From: DASYTH01 sp035712165
GTDB taxonomy: Bacteria; Actinomycetota; Actinomycetes; Mycobacteriales; Pseudonocardiaceae
Length of the DNA: 5,527 nucleotides
Assembly: GCF_035712165.1 (NCBI RefSeq)
Contig: NZ_DASTBH010000400.1
Location: 1-5,527, forward strand
Reading direction: 5' to 3'
Shown piece by piece: positions 5,488 through 5,527 of the stretch; positions within the stretch are counted from its first letter, which is position 1, and each line of letters starts with the position of its first letter. The translations under genes and the position numbers were made by a program. The notes below the pieces were generated by a model. The model did no database searches and was not told where the DNA came from. It was given only the letters and a program-made list of their open reading frames with translations.

Positions 5488-5527
5488 TTGTTTACTGGTG
5501 AACCGACAGTTGAGTGGCAAGGCCGAT

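Overview
The window looks like chromosomal DNA from a high-GC actinobacterium, most likely a member of the Pseudonocardiaceae or a related family. The grounds are very high GC with strong GC3 bias in every real frame, GTG or ATG starts with AGGAGG-type ribosome binding sites, and gene content. A DEAH-type helicase carrying the unusual DECH box sits beside a Tad-type pilin cluster. This is the arrangement that the TIGRFAM names 'helicase/secretion neighborhood' describe in actinobacteria. No phage, transposon, CRISPR, tRNA or rRNA signal was seen.

Layout from left to right. (1) 1-785, minus: the first 261 codons of a membrane-bound pyrophosphatase (hppA), cut by the left edge. (2) 786-1055: a divergent intergenic region ending in four perfectly spaced copies of a 17-bp repeat (967-1034) directly before the helicase. 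(3) 1056-3365, plus: a complete DECH-box helicase with a C-terminal cysteine cluster, closed by a strong 17-bp hairpin (3368-3407). (4) 3408-3691: no credible protein gene, but a nested set of helices spanning 3415-3614. It ends next to the same hairpin, which is followed by a T-rich stretch on the minus strand. I read it as a candidate structured non-coding RNA on the minus strand, and it is the most interesting item here. (5) 3692-4309, minus: a small protein of the Prim-Pol (archaeo-eukaryotic primase fold) type whose usual active-site residues appear to be lost. (6) 4310-4587: a leader hairpin, a 43-nt imperfect inverted repeat around a perfect 14-bp palindrome, and a short hairpin after the pilin genes. 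(7) 4588-5473, minus: three tightly coupled small genes in the order Flp-like pilin (DUF4244), TadE-like pseudopilin, and a third TadE-like protein. Each has a short basic leader, a Gly cleavage site and one hydrophobic helix. They are the distal end of a Tad secretion/pilus operon whose ATPase and membrane genes should lie beyond the right edge.

How they may work together: the three small proteins would be the processed subunits of a Tad (Flp) pilus built by machinery encoded outside the window. The helicase and the Prim-Pol-like protein are nucleic-acid proteins that keep company with this pilus locus. The reason is not known from sequence; DNA uptake or repair of incoming DNA is one guess. 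hppA is divergent, recycles pyrophosphate while pumping ions, and is probably only a neighbour.
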